This document shows positions 1-9,600 of a stretch of 64,000 nt of DNA, in pieces (positions within the stretch are counted from its first letter, which is position 1; every line of letters starts with the position of its first letter). A program made the translations under genes and the position numbers. The notes beneath the pieces were generated by a model that was not told the DNA's origin, did no database searches, and saw nothing but the letters and a program-made list of their open reading frames with translations. The DNA comes from Afipia massiliensis. GTDB taxonomy: Bacteria > Pseudomonadota > Alphaproteobacteria > Rhizobiales > Xanthobacteraceae. The DNA lies in NCBI RefSeq assembly GCF_001006325.2, contig NZ_LBIA02000001.1, positions 2,915,501 through 2,979,500 of the forward strand. The letters are read 5' to 3'.

Positions 1-121
1 CCAGGAACCAGCGACCGCGCGCGGTCTCCAGAAACGCCTCGCGAATAGCCTCGAAGTCCGCGTCCGTCGGAGACGTGGCGCGGGCCGAGATCGGCGACAG
101 GGCGAAGGCTTCGTTGGCCAT
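1..121 (-). CDS. Conserved hypothetical protein, N-terminal 40 residues only
   Basis: An ATG on the minus strand at 121 opens a frame that runs off the left edge. The visible N terminus begins MANEAFALSPISARA and continues into a stretch ending TARGRWFL. From memory this resembles a short conserved Bradyrhizobiaceae protein of unknown role. It is divergent from the permease gene that follows. No domain can be assigned from 40 residues, so function stays open. Confidence 0.6.
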   Translation of the reverse strand, partial: MANEAFALSPISARATSPTDADFEAIREAFLETARGRWFL

Positions 122-185
122 TAAAACCTGTAAGACTGAAATCTGCAGGACAGAAACGCGTTGACGCAATCCATACGCAAAAGCG

Positions 186-1445
186 ATGTCCAGATACGCC
201 GAACACGCGCTAAACATTCACCAACACGAACCGCGGCGAATCGCAATTCCCTTGCTCACCAGAGAATCACAAAAGCATCCGGCCGGGCAATCCGTTGCTC
301 GCCGATTTGCCATGCGGATCAGCCTGTTTTACGCCTCGACCTTCGGCATTATCGGGGTCCATCTGCCGTTCTTCCCGATCTGGCTGAAGGCCATCGGAAT
401 AGATGTGTCATGGATCGGGGTGATCACGGCTGCGCCGTCGCTGTCCCGCTTCACCATCCTGCCGTTTGTGACGGCGACCGCCGAGCGTCGCCAGGTCCTG
501 CGCGGGACCATGATCGGACTCGCGTTTGCCACGGCAACGGGTTTTGCCATTCTGGGGCTGCTTCGTGACCCGCTCACGATCCTGATCGTCTATGCCGTCA
601 TCGCCTGCCTCTGGACGCCGCTCAGTCCGCTGACGGACGGCTATGCATTGAAGGGCGTGACGCGTTACGGCCTCGACTATGGGCGAATGCGGTTGTGGGG
701 CTCGGCATCATTCGTGGTGTTCGCCCTTGTGGCGGGCCTGTTGCTGCAGAGGATCGAGGCGCAAAACCTGATCTGGATCATCGTGGCGCTGGCATTTCTC
801 AGCGCGTTCGTCGGTCTTGGGATTGTCCCGCTGAATGCTCCTGCCGTCGAAGCGCCGCTGCAAGGCAAGACGCATAGCTTGTTAAGGTCGCCGCAATTCC
901 TCGCGATCATTGGGGCTTCGGCACTGATCCAGGGTAGCCACGCGGCGTACTTCGGGTTTGCCTCCATTACCTGGCAGAACGCCGGGCTAGGGGGATTCAC
1001 GATCGCCGTCTTGTGGTCGCTCGGCGTGATCGCCGAGATCGTTGTCTTCGCGATCTCGCCGCGCTTCACCCTGTCGCCGCAGGTCCTTGTGCTGATCGGC
1101 GCGGCGAGTGGCGTGCTGCGCTGGGTGATTACGGCGCAGGAGCCGCGGATCGAGATTCTCGCGGTGGTGCAATTGATGCACGGCCTGACGTTCGGCATCA
1201 CGCAGGTTGGCGTCGTCGCTTTGATCGTCCGCAGCGTGCCCCATCACGTTATTGCCAGCGCGCAGGGCTACATGGTGGCGACGCAGGGCGCTACCACCAG
1301 CCTCACGATGATCTGTTCGGGGCTGATCTACGCCCGGGTCGGCGAGGGCGTCTACTACGCGATGGCCGCCATGGCGCTTGCAGGCGGCATTGTCATGGCA
1401 CTCGCGCGCAAGCGCCTCGACGCGCATCACGCGGTATTGGATTAG
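186..1445 (+). CDS. MFS transporter (PPP/HcaT-like family)
   Basis: The 419-residue frame contains about twelve hydrophobic segments, from ISLFYASTFGIIGVHLPFFP through the C-terminal MAAMALAGGIVMALA, which is the layout of a major facilitator permease. The opening helix followed by the IWLKAIGIDVSWIGVI loop is typical of the 3-phenylpropionate-permease-like MFS branch. The substrate cannot be read from sequence. The start is uncertain: the first 42 residues are hydrophilic, and an ATG at 312 would begin just before helix 1; neither has a clear ribosome site. The gene overlaps the convergent epimerase gene by four bases, stop to stop. Confidence 0.8.
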   Translation: MSRYAEHALNIHQHEPRRIAIPLLTRESQKHPAGQSVARRFAMRISLFYASTFGIIGVHLPFFPIWLKAIGIDVSWIGVITAAPSLSRFTILPFVTATAERRQVLRGTMIGLAFATATGFAILGLLRDPLTILIVYAVIACLWTPLSPLTDGYALKGVTRYGLDYGRMRLWGSASFVVFALVAGLLLQRIEAQNLIWIIVALAFLSAFVGLGIVPLNAPAVEAPLQGKTHSLLRSPQFLAIIGASALIQGSHAAYFGFASITWQNAGLGGFTIAVLWSLGVIAEIVVFAISPRFTLSPQVLVLIGAASGVLRWVITAQEPRIEILAVVQLMHGLTFGITQVGVVALIVRSVPHHVIASAQGYMVATQGATTSLTMICSGLIYARVGEGVYYAMAAMALAGGIVMALARKRLDAHHAVLD

Positions 1446-2446
1446 CCCCAGAGGCCGGCGTCTGGCGGGTAGACCGTGCTGCCGTCGTAGCGCAGGCCGT
1501 TGTCGCGGTCCCTGGCCAGCAGCAATGGCCCGTCGAGGTCGACCACGCGCGCACCCTGCGCGATCATCATGGCGGGGGCCATGGCCAGCGAGGTAGCGAC
1601 CATGCAGCCGACCATCAGGTCAAATTCCAGCGTCCGCGCTGCTTCGGCCATCGCCAGCGCCTCCGTGAGGCCGCCGGTCTTGTCGAGCTTGATGTTGATA
1701 GCGTCGTAGCGCTCGCGCAGGCCTCCCAGCGACGCGCGGTCGTGCACGCTTTCGTCGGCGCAGACGGACACGGGCCGCTTGATGCGCGCCAGGGCCTCAT
1801 CCTGACCCGCGGGCAGGGGCTGTTCGATCATGGTCACCCCGGCATCGGCGCAGGCCGCCAGATGCCGCTCCAGATCGGCCTCGGTCCAGGCCTCGTTGGC
1901 GTCGACGATCAGCTCGCTGGCCGGGGCAGCCTTGCGGACCGCCGCGATCCGGGCCTCGTCGCCGTCGCCGCCAAGCTTGATCTTGAGCAGCGGGCGATGG
2001 GCGGCCTTCGCGGTCGCTTCCGCCATCGCCTGCGGGGTGCCCAGCGAGATCGTGTAGGCGGTGGTCAGCGGACGCGGTTCGGGGCGTCCAAGGAGGTCCC
2101 AGATACGCTTTTCAGCCACCCTGGCCTCCAGATCCCACAGCGCGCAATCGAGCGCGTTACGGGCCGCTCCGGGGCTCATCCGCGATTGCAGCGCCTGCCG
2201 GTCCAGACCGCCGCGAAGCGCATCCTGAAGGCCGAGGATGGCTGCGAGCGTTCCCTCCGGCGTCTCGTTGTAACGGGCATAGGGAACGCATTCGCCGCGC
2301 CCGATAATGGCCTTACCATTGGGACCTTGGCGACTTACCTCGGCCACAATCACCACGGCTTCTGTCTTGGCGCCCCGGCTGATGGTGAAGCCGCCGGCAA
2401 TGGGCCAGCGCTCGATCCGGGCGGCGACAGTCAGCGATGGCGTCAT
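1442..2446 (-). CDS. Dipeptide epimerase (L-Ala-D/L-Glu epimerase-like), enolase superfamily
   Basis: This 334-residue protein has the muconate-lactonizing-enzyme fold signatures. The KxK catalytic pair is in LLKIKLGG (near residue 153). Metal ligands follow in VDANEAW (near 180), IEQPLP (near 207) and CADES (near 229), and the opposing lysine is in INIKLDKTGG (near 250). This set matches the AEE subgroup, which epimerises dipeptides such as L-Ala-D-Glu during murein peptide recycling. The ATG at 2446 begins the capping domain (MTPSLTVAARIERWPI). A longer in-frame reading upstream would overlap the neighbouring operon promoter region and looks non-coding. Exact dipeptide specificity is inferred, not shown. 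Confidence 0.88.
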   Translation of the reverse strand: MTPSLTVAARIERWPIAGGFTISRGAKTEAVVIVAEVSRQGPNGKAIIGRGECVPYARYNETPEGTLAAILGLQDALRGGLDRQALQSRMSPGAARNALDCALWDLEARVAEKRIWDLLGRPEPRPLTTAYTISLGTPQAMAEATAKAAHRPLLKIKLGGDGDEARIAAVRKAAPASELIVDANEAWTEADLERHLAACADAGVTMIEQPLPAGQDEALARIKRPVSVCADESVHDRASLGGLRERYDAINIKLDKTGGLTEALAMAEAARTLEFDLMVGCMVATSLAMAPAMMIAQGARVVDLDGPLLLARDRDNGLRYDGSTVYPPDAGLWG

Positions 2447-2580
2447 TTGTGAAATCGATTTTCGTGAGGGCGGACTTGCCGAGAGGCGGCAATTATGGCT
2501 CTTAGCAGCATCCCCGTACAGATTGTCGGCATCGTGGTAGGTTTTATCAACCGGGCACGGGATCGACACAGGAGTTGGGC

Positions 2581-3714
2581 TTGAACGGCAATCCGACATT
2601 GGAGCAGGTGACCGTCGGCGCAGGTCTCGCGCTGCGCGCGGCTGGCCAATGGACGGTCCATCACGCGCCCGACCTGGAAAAGATCGTCGAGGACACCGAA
2701 CGGCTGACCGGCAGCCCGGCCAACATCGTGATCGACGTATCGCAGGTCTCCAGCCTCGACACCTTCGGGGCCTGGCTGATCGAACGGCTGCGCCGCAGCC
2801 TGACCCAGGGCGGCGTCGAACCCAATGTCGCCGGCCTGTCCGCCAACTATGCGAGCCTCGTGAACGAGGTCCGCCAGGTGAAGTCCGGCGTCGTTCACAA
2901 GCGGCAGCGGCAAACCCTGCTTGGCATGCTTGACGGTATCGGCCGCAGCGTCGTGGACGTCGGTGGCACGCTGGTCGGCCTGATCGGCATGCTGGGGGCG
3001 ATCCTCAACGCGCTGTTCCGGGTGATCCGCCACCCGACCACCTTCCGCTTCACCTCGATGATCCATCACCTCGAACAGGTGTGCTGGCGCGCGGTGCCGA
3101 TCGTGGTGCTGATCACCTTCCTGATCGGCTGTATCATCGCCCAGCAGGGCATTTTCCATTTCCGCAAGTTCGGCGCCGACGTGTTCGTGGTCGACATGCT
3201 CGGCGTGCTGGTGCTGCGCGAACTCGGCGTGCTGCTGGTGGCGATCATGGTCGCCGGCCGCTCGGGCAGCGCCTACACGGCCGAACTCGGCTCGATGCGG
3301 ATGCGCGAGGAAGTCGACGCGCTGCGCACCATGGGCTTCGATCCGACCGAGGTGCTGATCCTGCCGCGCATCGTTGCGCTGATCATCGCCATGCCCATTC
3401 TCGCCTTCCTCGGCGCGATGGCCGCGCTGTACGGCGGCGGTCTTGTCGCGTGGGGTTACGGCGGCGTGCAGCCCGACGCGTTTCTCATCCGCCTGAAGGA
3501 AGCAATTTCCATCAACCATTTCACGGTGGGCATGGTGAAGGCGCCGTTCATGGCGCTGGTGATCGGCATCGTTGCCTGCGTCGAGGGTGCCGCCGTGAAG
3601 GGCAGTGCCGAGTCGCTCGGCCAGCACACCACGGCATCGGTGGTGAAATCGATTTTCTTCGTCATCGTCATGGATGGCCTGTTCGCGATCTTCTTCGCGA
3701 CGATCAATATTTGA
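2581..3714 (+). CDS. MlaE-family phospholipid ABC permease fused to an N-terminal STAS domain
   Basis: The 377-residue protein has two parts. Residues 10-95 form a STAS (MlaB-like) domain with the ID-S-LDTFGAWLIERL pattern. Residues 120-375 are an MlaE/Ttg2B permease with hydrophobic segments such as VPIVVLITFLIGCII (near 170) and the conserved GRSGSAYTAELGSMRMREE loop. The family moves phospholipids between inner and outer membranes. TTG at 2581 is preferred because GGAG at 2571-2574 lies six bases before it; a TTG at 2575 is too close. The ATPase and MCE genes follow, so this is an Mla operon with MlaB fused to MlaE. Confidence 0.92.
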   Translation: MNGNPTLEQVTVGAGLALRAAGQWTVHHAPDLEKIVEDTERLTGSPANIVIDVSQVSSLDTFGAWLIERLRRSLTQGGVEPNVAGLSANYASLVNEVRQVKSGVVHKRQRQTLLGMLDGIGRSVVDVGGTLVGLIGMLGAILNALFRVIRHPTTFRFTSMIHHLEQVCWRAVPIVVLITFLIGCIIAQQGIFHFRKFGADVFVVDMLGVLVLRELGVLLVAIMVAGRSGSAYTAELGSMRMREEVDALRTMGFDPTEVLILPRIVALIIAMPILAFLGAMAALYGGGLVAWGYGGVQPDAFLIRLKEAISINHFTVGMVKAPFMALVIGIVACVEGAAVKGSAESLGQHTTASVVKSIFFVIVMDGLFAIFFATINI

Positions 3715-3724
3715 GGTGGCGACC

Positions 3725-4495
3725 ATGGCGTCCTATTCCGACGATGCGATCATCCGCGTGCGCGACCTCACGGTGAAGCTGAACGAGAACCTCATTCTCG
3801 ATCACCTCGATCTCGACGTGCGGCGCGGCGAGATCCTCGGCTTCGTCGGCGCATCGGGCGCGGGCAAGTCGGTGCTGACGCGCACGATCATCGGTCTGAT
3901 CCCGAAGCTCGCCGGCAATATCGAGGTGTTCGGCGTCAACATGGGCGAGGCGAACGAGGACCAGCGCCGCGCGGTCGAACGCCGCTGGGGCGTGCTGTTC
4001 CAGCACGGCGCGCTGTTCTCGTCGCTCAGCGTGCGGCAAAATATCCAGTTCCCGGTCCGCGAGTTCATGAACGTGTCCGAGCGGCTGCTCGATGAAATCG
4101 CCATCGCCAAGCTCGCGATGGTCGGCCTCAAGCCGGAAGTTGCTGACCGGTTCCCGTCGGAACTCTCGGGCGGCATGATCAAGCGCGTGGCGCTGGCCCG
4201 TGCGCTCGCGCTCGACCCCGAGATCGTGTTCCTCGACGAGCCGACCTCTGGCCTCGATCCGATCAGCGCCGGTGATTTTGATCAACTTGTGATGACGTTG
4301 CAGCGTACTTTGGGGCTGACCGTTTTTATGGTAACCCATGATCTCGATAGCCTTAAAACGGCCTGCAACCGGATTGCAGTGTTGGGGGATCGCAAGGTTC
4401 TCTTGGTAGGCACGATGGATGACATGCTGGCCTCGCAGCATCCTTGGCTGCGGGCCTATTTTCATGGCAATCGCGCCCGGGCCGTGATCGCGTAA
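3725..4495 (+). CDS. MlaF-like ABC transporter ATP-binding protein
   Basis: This 256-residue ATPase shows Walker A GASGAGKS (about residues 42-49), the signature LSGGM (near 147) and Walker B IVFLDEP (near 167), followed by the TSGLDP D-loop and a switch histidine in MVTHD. The family powers lipid transport by an MlaE permease. The ATG at 3725 lies ten bases after the permease stop, so the two are probably co-translated. The MCE protein gene follows after 27 bases. Confidence 0.93.
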   Translation: MASYSDDAIIRVRDLTVKLNENLILDHLDLDVRRGEILGFVGASGAGKSVLTRTIIGLIPKLAGNIEVFGVNMGEANEDQRRAVERRWGVLFQHGALFSSLSVRQNIQFPVREFMNVSERLLDEIAIAKLAMVGLKPEVADRFPSELSGGMIKRVALARALALDPEIVFLDEPTSGLDPISAGDFDQLVMTLQRTLGLTVFMVTHDLDSLKTACNRIAVLGDRKVLLVGTMDDMLASQHPWLRAYFHGNRARAVIA

Positions 4496-4522
4496 TTATA
4501 TTGCGTATTTGGAGTTAAGTTG

Positions 4523-5362
4523 ATGGAAACAAAGGCAAATTTCGTCCTGATCGGGGCGTTCACGCTGGCGGTGGTTGCCGCGGCGTTTGGCTTTGTGTTC
4601 TGGTTCCAGAACCTTGGTGCGGCCGCGCAGCGCATCCCGCTGCGCATCGTGTTCGAGGGCGCGGCTTCCGGCCTGCGCACCGGCGGCAACGTCAACTTCA
4701 ACGGCATCAAGATCGGTGAAGTCACCTCGATCAAGCTCGATGATCCAAAGCGCGTTGTCGTGATCGCCAACGTCGACAAGTCCGCGCCGATCCGCAAGGA
4801 CTCGCTGGTCGGCCTCGAGTTCGCGGGTCTCACCGGCGTGTCGTCGGTCTCGCTCAAGGGCGGTTCGATCGAGGCGGGCGGCGTGCCGGTCGCCGAAGAC
4901 GGCGTGCCGACGCTGACGGCCGATCCCAACGCGATCCAGGACATCGGCGAGGCGGTGCGCGGCGTATTGCAGAACGTCAACAAACTGGTCCTCGACAACC
5001 AGGAGACCCTGCACAACAGCATGACCAACATCGAAGCGTTCTCGAAGAGCCTTGCGGCCAACTCCGCGCGCATCGACAGCATCATGGCGGGCGTCGATGG
5101 CCTGATGGGCGAGAAGGGCGAACTGCACGCAGCGGCCAAGTCGTTCCGCGAACTGGCCGACAATCTCGATAAGCGCTCCGCCGGCCTGATCATCGACGGC
5201 CGCCGCACGCTGGCCGACATCAGCCGCGCGGTGAACAACTTCGACCGCAACCCGACCCGCGTGCTGTTCGGAGCGGGGCAGAAGGATGCCGCACCGGCTC
5301 CGCCAGCTCCGGCTGCAACTCCGGTTCGGAACCCCACCGACGCCCGCGCGCGGCAGCGGTAG
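4523..5362 (+). CDS. MlaD-like MCE-domain lipid-binding protein
   Basis: The 279-residue protein starts with a short cytoplasmic end and one membrane helix (FVLIGAFTLAVVAAAFGFVFW, residues 6-26), then an MCE domain with the pattern GLRTGGNVNFNGIKIGEV. The rest is a long helical stretch with a Pro/Ala-rich tail. MCE proteins form a hexameric periplasmic ring that passes lipid between the permease and its partners. GGAG at 4511-4514 sits eight bases before the ATG at 4523. This is the last gene of the operon; a repeat-rich region follows. Confidence 0.92.
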   Translation: METKANFVLIGAFTLAVVAAAFGFVFWFQNLGAAAQRIPLRIVFEGAASGLRTGGNVNFNGIKIGEVTSIKLDDPKRVVVIANVDKSAPIRKDSLVGLEFAGLTGVSSVSLKGGSIEAGGVPVAEDGVPTLTADPNAIQDIGEAVRGVLQNVNKLVLDNQETLHNSMTNIEAFSKSLAANSARIDSIMAGVDGLMGEKGELHAAAKSFRELADNLDKRSAGLIIDGRRTLADISRAVNNFDRNPTRVLFGAGQKDAAPAPPAPAATPVRNPTDARARQR

Positions 5363-5451
5363 CTGATTTCACCTCGCCCGGTTCGTACGGGGAGGTGGCG
5401 AGCGAAGCGAGCCGGTGAGGGGCATCTGACTACACGCGCGATCTCTCTCCG

Positions 5452-5575
5452 GTCGTCCCCGCGCAGGCGGGGACCCATACTCCCTGAGTCATCGATTTAA
5501 GCGAGATGCCGGAGCAGCTTCGTACCATCATCACCTCGTTCGGTGGTTATGGGTCCCCGCCTGCGCGGGGACGAC
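5452..5575. repeat. Palindromic element, family A, copy 1
   Basis: Two arms, GTCCCCGCGCAGGCGGGGAC on the left and its reverse complement GTCCCCGCCTGCGCGGGGAC on the right, are about 65 bases apart. Each is extended outward by GTC/GAC and inward by CCATA/TATGG. Each arm is also a mini-hairpin by itself. A second copy lies at 6302-6425 and a single arm near 27311. Confidence 0.85.
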
Positions 5576-5615
5576 ATCGTGGGTGTCGCGAGCACGTCGC
5601 GCAATTTCACAGTTT

Positions 5616-5703
5616 GTCATCACCGGGCTTGTCCCGGCCATCGACGCCTTCATTTGATTTCGCAAGCAAGACGTGGATCACCGGGTCAAGCCCGGTGATG
5701 ACG
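5616..5703. repeat. Palindromic element, family B, copy 1
   Basis: The left arm GTCATCACCGGGCTTGTCCC and the right arm containing GGGTCAAGCCCGGTGATGAC pair as an inverted repeat about 45 bases apart, with CATCGACG/CGTGGAT inside. A degenerate second copy lies at 6464-6551. Confidence 0.8.
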
Positions 5704-5869
5704 ATTGAATGCATGGAAACATCCCGCGTCATTCCGACTCCCGATTCATTTTTCAAACAGCCACGCGGCATCGCTCTCGCGCTTGATCGCGCGAGTCGAG
5801 CTTTTAGTTTTGCCCCTCAAACGCGCGCGCGAGGCTTGCCTCGTTCGCGCCCCTTAAGATGAGGGGCAT

Positions 5870-5960
5870 GGAGCGCCGCGAGGCGCACCTTGTCTTGTTT
5901 CGCTTCCGGCATCGCGTGCGAGGCGGTGAACTCCGGAAGCGCATCGCCTTGCGGCGCTCC
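5870..5960. repeat. Nested palindrome in the repeat-rich gap
   Basis: Outer arms GGAGCGCCGCGAGGCG (5870-5885) and CGCCTTGCGGCGCTCC (5945-5960) enclose inner arms CGCTTCCGG (5901-5909) and CCGGAAGCG (5933-5941). The structure is a two-level hairpin. It accounts for the apparent open frames through this stretch. Confidence 0.75.
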
Positions 5961-6301
5961 ATTGCGGCGATTTTGGGCGAGGGGACCGTACTTCCGGGTG
6001 AGGACGGACGCGTTCACGTCCCGATCCGGCCGGCTTTCGCCGCCTTCGTCCTCGCCTCGTCCAGCCGCGAACGGCAGAGCCACGTAGTTGGCCCGGACGG
6101 TGACCCCAGCCTCCCGGACGACGTGTGTGCGAGACACGCGTGCAGGCGCCGCATCCTGCTCCGCCTCAAAGCGCCCTCGAGAAGCGCCCCTCACGAACAG
6201 GACACGCCGAACATAAGAGCGGTTCGGAGCGCGGGGATTTCTGTCCCCATCACGAAATGTTGCAGGGCTACGGGCTCATTGTCATTTCGGAATCTCACCA
6301 C

Positions 6302-6425
6302 GTCGTCCCCGCGAAAGCGGGGACCCATACTCCTAAGCCATCGATGTGTGGAGATGTTGGAGCGATCTTCTCGCCGTCACCATGACATTCGGTGGTTATG
6401 GGTCCCCGCTTTCGCGGGGACGACA
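6302..6425. repeat. Palindromic element, family A, copy 2
   Basis: Same architecture and length as the copy at 5452-5575, but the arms read GTCCCCGCGAAAGCGGGGAC and GTCCCCGCTTTCGCGGGGAC. The four loop bases of each arm (GAAA/TTTC here, GCAG/CTGC in copy 1) changed together on both sides. Confidence 0.85.
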
Positions 6426-6463
6426 CTGAGTGTTGAGAGGGCGCTGCGCTTTCCACACTTCGT

Positions 6464-6551
6464 TATGGCCGGGCTTGACCCGGCCATCCACGTCTTACTT
6501 TCTGATCGATAAATGAAGACGTGGATCACCGGGACAAGCCCTGTGATGACG
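6464..6551. repeat. Palindromic element, family B, copy 2
   Basis: The left arm contains GGCCGGGCTTGACCCGGCC and the right arm GATCACCGGGACAAGCCC, with the ACGTGGATCACCGGG and GTGATGACG blocks shared with the copy at 5616-5703. It is less symmetric than copy 1. Confidence 0.75.
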
Positions 6552-6596
6552 GCCGAATGTGTTGAAGTACTCTCGTTTCATCTTCCCATAGCCAAC

Positions 6597-6630
6597 AAAA
6601 AAAAAGCGGAGGCTCGCACCTCCGCTTTTT
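6597..6630 (-). terminator. Bidirectional rho-independent terminator after the coiled-coil gene
   Basis: The stem GCGGAGG (6606-6612) pairs with CCTCCGC (6619-6625) around a six-base loop. Nine A precede it and five T follow, so it reads as a terminator on both strands. On the minus strand it lies about 50 bases after the coiled-coil gene stop. Confidence 0.85.
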
Positions 6631-6675
6631 GTTCGATCGATCCGCCGGGGCCGCAGCCCGATGGATATCCGAGCC

Positions 6676-9600
6676 TTACCCCAGCCGTCCCGCAGCGTGG
6701 GCGAGCAGGGTGTAGACCAGCCCGGTTTCCGACACGAGGTGGCTGCGCAGCGCCGCCGGTCCGCGTTCGTCGCGCGAGACTTCGTCGAGCAGCCGCTCGA
6801 ACTCGTTGATGTAACGGTCCACCGTCTGCTTGAAGTTGCGGTCGGCGCGATACTTGCGCGAGACCTCGTCGAACGCCTTCTGGCCGGCCGGTGTGTAGAG
6901 CCGCTTGGAGAACGCCTTGCGTTCGCCGCGCTGATAGCGATCCCACATTTCCGCCGCGAGCTCGCGCTCCACCAGCCGGGCGATGTCGAGCGACAGCGCC
7001 TCAAGCGGATTTCCCGACTGACGCGGAGCGGACGGCGCGGCGCGGCCACGCGTGCCGTCTTCGCTGTCCGAGCGGTTCAACAGGTCGGACAGCCAACCGT
7101 CGTTGTTGCCGCCATTGCCAACAGGGCTGACCGACGGCGCTTCCGTGCGGCGCGGAGCCGGGTTGGCCGGACCGAATTCCGGCGGCGGCAGGCTCGATGC
7201 ACTGGTGATGTCGCGCGGGCGCGGCGCAGGGCGGGACACCGCCTCCTGACGTCCGCCGGTGCTGGCGATCGCAAGTTCGTCCTCGCGAACGCCGCGAGCG
7301 CCGGTGGCAACATCGAGGCCCTTGCCGTGGCGGGCGACGATCCGGTTGAGTTCGGCGAGCGCCTCGATCTGGTCGACGATGACCTTGCGCATATGCGCCG
7401 TGCTCTCGGCGGCTTCCTGCGGCACTTCGAGCACGCCCCGGCGCAGTTCGGCGCGGGTGGCGTCGAGCTCGCTGTGCAGTTCCGAGGCCATCTGCTTCAT
7501 GCTGTGCACGATGGTCGCGAACTTGTCGGCAGCCTGACGGAACATGTTGTCCGCTTCGCGGGTGCCCTGGTCGTACAGTTCGGACATCGCTTCGGAGGTC
7601 TGGCGGCGTTCGTCCTCGACGGCCATGCGCACGGCTTCGAACTGGCGGCTGACTTCCGCCGAGCTGGAGCCCGCGGTCTGCGCCACGATTTGCGCGATGT
7701 CGCGCGCCCGCGTTTCGGCTGCGGCGAGCGAGTCGTCGAGCAGGTTGGTGAAGCGGGAGAGGCGATCATCGAGGTCGTGGGTCCGCAGATCGATGTTCGA
7801 GATCAGCGATTCCAGGATGGCGTTACGGTCGGCGACGGAGTCGCCGGCGCGTTCGTTGCTCTTCTCCAACAGGGTCGCGGCCTCGGCCAGCGCGCGGCCA
7901 TGGTTCTCGAACTGCACCGAGAGGGCGTTGAGGTTCTCCAGCGCGCCTGATGTCTTGGCGGTGAAGGTGCCGAGCTGCTGCTCCAGCGTCGAGGTGGATT
8001 CGCCGTTGCGGCTGGTCACATCGTTCATCGTCGAGACGAATTCCGCAACCCGCGTGACGAGCGTGCGCTCCAGCGAGTTGAGGTTGTCGTGCGCGCCGGT
8101 GAGCACTTCCTGCAGCAGGATGTTGCCTTCGCGCAGCCGCTCGAACAGGGCGAGCGTGTCGGTGCGCAGGATCTTGCTGGTTTCCTGCAGCTCGTTGATG
8201 GTCGAGGTCGCTACCTGACGCGACTGGTCGATCGCCGCGCGCGAGGTCTGGTCGATGTCCTTCAGCGACTTGCTGACGGCGCCGATGGCGATTTCGCTGG
8301 CGGTGTTGATCTGGCGCGCCAGATCGGAGCTGTTGTTCATCATCGCGACGGTGAAGGCGCCGCCATGGTTCTCGATCGACTTGAGCGCGGAATCCGCGGC
8401 GCTGCCGATGGTGGTCGAAATCTCGGCGGCCTTGCTGCCGATGGCGTCGACCAGTGCGCTGCGCTTGCTGTCGACAAGCTGGGCGAGCTGCTCGGTGTGC
8501 TCGCGCACGCCGTCGGTGATGGCCTCGACCTTGCCGGTGAGGGTTGAGCCGAAGCGGTCGGTCGAGACGGCGATGGTGCGTTCGATCTCGGCGGAGGCCG
8601 ACTTGATCTGCGCGGTCGCGCCGGTCGATGCGACGGTGAGGGTGTTCTCGGCTTCGCGGGCAGCCATCTGGATGCTGCGCTCGAGATCGCTGGAGACCGC
8701 CTTGAGGCTGGTTCCGACGTCGCCGGAGACGCTCCGAAGATGCGAGCCCACCTCGCCGGAAATATCCCGGAGATGGGTGCCGACATCGCCCGTGATGCCG
8801 CGAAGCTGCGAACCGACCTCGTTGGAGACGGTCTTCAGCTCGGTGCTGACTTCGCTCGAGGCGGTCTTCAACTCGGTGCTGACTTCGCTCGAGACAGCCT
8901 TGAGCTGGTTGCCGACATCGCTGGACAGCGACAGCAGCGACTGCTGGGCGGCGCGCGCGCCTCCCTGAACCGTCGCGGTGGTGTCGGCCATCAGGCCGGT
9001 CAGGATGCGCTCGGCTTCCTCGACACGCGACTTGATGGTCAGCGACAGTTCGTCGGAGCGCGAGCCGATCGCCTCGGCGGCATGCTGGCCGCTGGTGGTG
9101 ACGCGGTTGGCGGCAGCCTCGACGCGGGTATCGAGCAGGTTCTCGAACTGCGCGACACGGGCGCTGATGTCCGAGGCGAGGGCGCTGACGTTGAACTCCA
9201 GGTTGTTCTGGATGTCCTTGACGCGGACCGACACGGCGTTGGCCATGTCGTCGACGCCGCTGGTCATCAGGCTCATGACCTGCGCCCCACGGCTTTCCAT
9301 CGCATCGGCGATGGTCGCGGAGCGGTTCTCGACCACGGCCACGAAGGCCGCGGCGCGGCTGTCGAACGTCTGCACCACGGATGAGGTGCGGGTGTCGACG
9401 ATGTCGGCGAAGGCCGCGGTGCGGGTGTCGAAAGCGTCGGAGACTGCGTTGGTCCGCGCATCGACGATGTCTGCAAAGGCTGCGGTGCTGGTATCAAATG
9501 CCTCGGTGATCGCGGCGGTGCGGGCATCGACCACGGTGGTGAAGGCTTCCGCTCCGTTGTTGATCCGCGAGGTGATGGCGACGGTGCGCGCATCGATGAG

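Larger units (their letters stand above)
5363..6675. other. 1.3-kb region without a convincing gene, filled with palindromic repeats
   Basis: No frame here has a good ribosome site plus recognisable protein features. The longest frames (about 125 and 217 codons, on opposite strands) run through inverted repeats and read as low-complexity charged sequence. At least five separate inverted-repeat units are visible and listed individually. A sixth repeat-like unit at about 5370-5430 follows the MCE gene and contains GCGAGCGAAGCGAGC; it could act as a terminator. The region separates the lipid-transport operon from the convergent coiled-coil gene. Confidence 0.6.

Noticed and set aside
1013-2452. 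A 479-codon open frame on the plus strand
   Set aside because: It is antisense to the dipeptide epimerase and overlaps the MFS gene out of frame. Its Arg/Gly/Asp-rich translation is typical of GC-rich shadow frames.
2443-3726. A 427-codon minus-strand frame opposite the Mla permease
   Set aside because: It is extremely His/Asp/Glu-rich with no domain, and the plus-strand MlaE-family protein is unequivocal.
5452-6551. Clustered palindromes considered as a CRISPR array or IS ends
   Set aside because: Units are of different families and irregularly spaced, and no cas or transposase gene is nearby.
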